Shown: one piece after another, positions 63,982-64,000 of the stretch
Numbering within the stretch: the first letter of the stretch is position 1
Layout: every line of letters begins with the position of its first letter
Assembly (NCBI RefSeq): GCF_030253575.1
Contig: NC_080568.1
Coordinates: 33,383,001-33,447,000 of the forward strand
Length of the DNA: 64,000 nucleotides
Direction: 5' to 3'
Source: Rhododendron vialii
Lineage: Eukaryota; Streptophyta; Magnoliopsida; Ericales; Ericaceae
Made by a program: the position numbers and the translations under genes
Notes under the pieces: model-generated
The model's database searches: none
What the model saw: only the letters and a program-made list of their open reading frames with translations
What the model was told of the DNA's origin: nothing

Positions 63982-63990
63982 GGAGAGAAT
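63940..63990. repeat. (GA)n tract upstream of profilin
   Basis: GA dinucleotides with minor interruptions lie about 110-160 bp upstream of the profilin start codon. On the coding strand this is a CT-rich leader tract. Confidence 0.85.
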
Positions 63991-64000
63991 TTTGGAGGGA

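Overview
This is a nuclear segment from a flowering plant, most likely a eudicot. The evidence is introns with GT-AG borders and T-rich acceptors, long AT-rich spacers, plant-only gene families (AUX/IAA, OXS3-like, plant-type sulfotransferase, 131-residue profilin), (GA/CT)n tracts in gene leaders, and many plant transposon families (copia, Tourist, Stowaway, Mutator-type foldbacks, hAT, TRIM, SINE). The species cannot be fixed from the sequence.

Layout. 0.2-2 kb is a decayed Ty1/copia fragment, minus strand. 2-2.5 kb is a frameshifted copy of a mitochondrial ribosomal protein bL28 gene. 3-20 kb has no convincing gene and is filled with small transposons and hairpins. Five intact genes and one unnamed but well-formed gene follow: an AUX/IAA repressor of the IAA26/IAA18 type (20.6-24.5 kb, plus, five coding exons); a cytosolic sulfotransferase (27.4-28.5 kb, minus, intronless) with a tandem pseudogene copy beside it; a canonical nuclear poly(A) polymerase (35.3-40.7 kb, minus, about eleven coding exons); a two-pass membrane protein of unknown function (46.9-49.9 kb, plus, three exons) with mitosis-type promoter motifs and KEN boxes; an OXS3-like stress protein (50.7-51.7 kb, minus, two exons); and profilin (60.8-63.8 kb, minus, three exons).

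These genes are single transcription units and do not form a pathway. They span auxin response, sulfonation, mRNA 3' end formation, a possible mitotic membrane function, stress response and actin dynamics.

The most distinctive content is the mobile DNA. Many insertions keep exact target-site duplications (TSDs), so their borders can be read directly. They include an 802-bp Mutator-type foldback that is a palindrome built from smaller palindromes (9-bp TSD); three short 9-bp-TSD foldbacks; a nested pair in which an element with no terminal inverted repeats sits inside a Tourist MITE, with a relative at 45 kb; a LINE-like tail holding a foldback MITE; two SINEs with 13-17 bp TSDs; a complete TRIM; and a hAT-type element in the region upstream of the poly(A) polymerase gene. 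All boundaries, motifs and splice sites were read by eye. No database search, folding or expression data were available.
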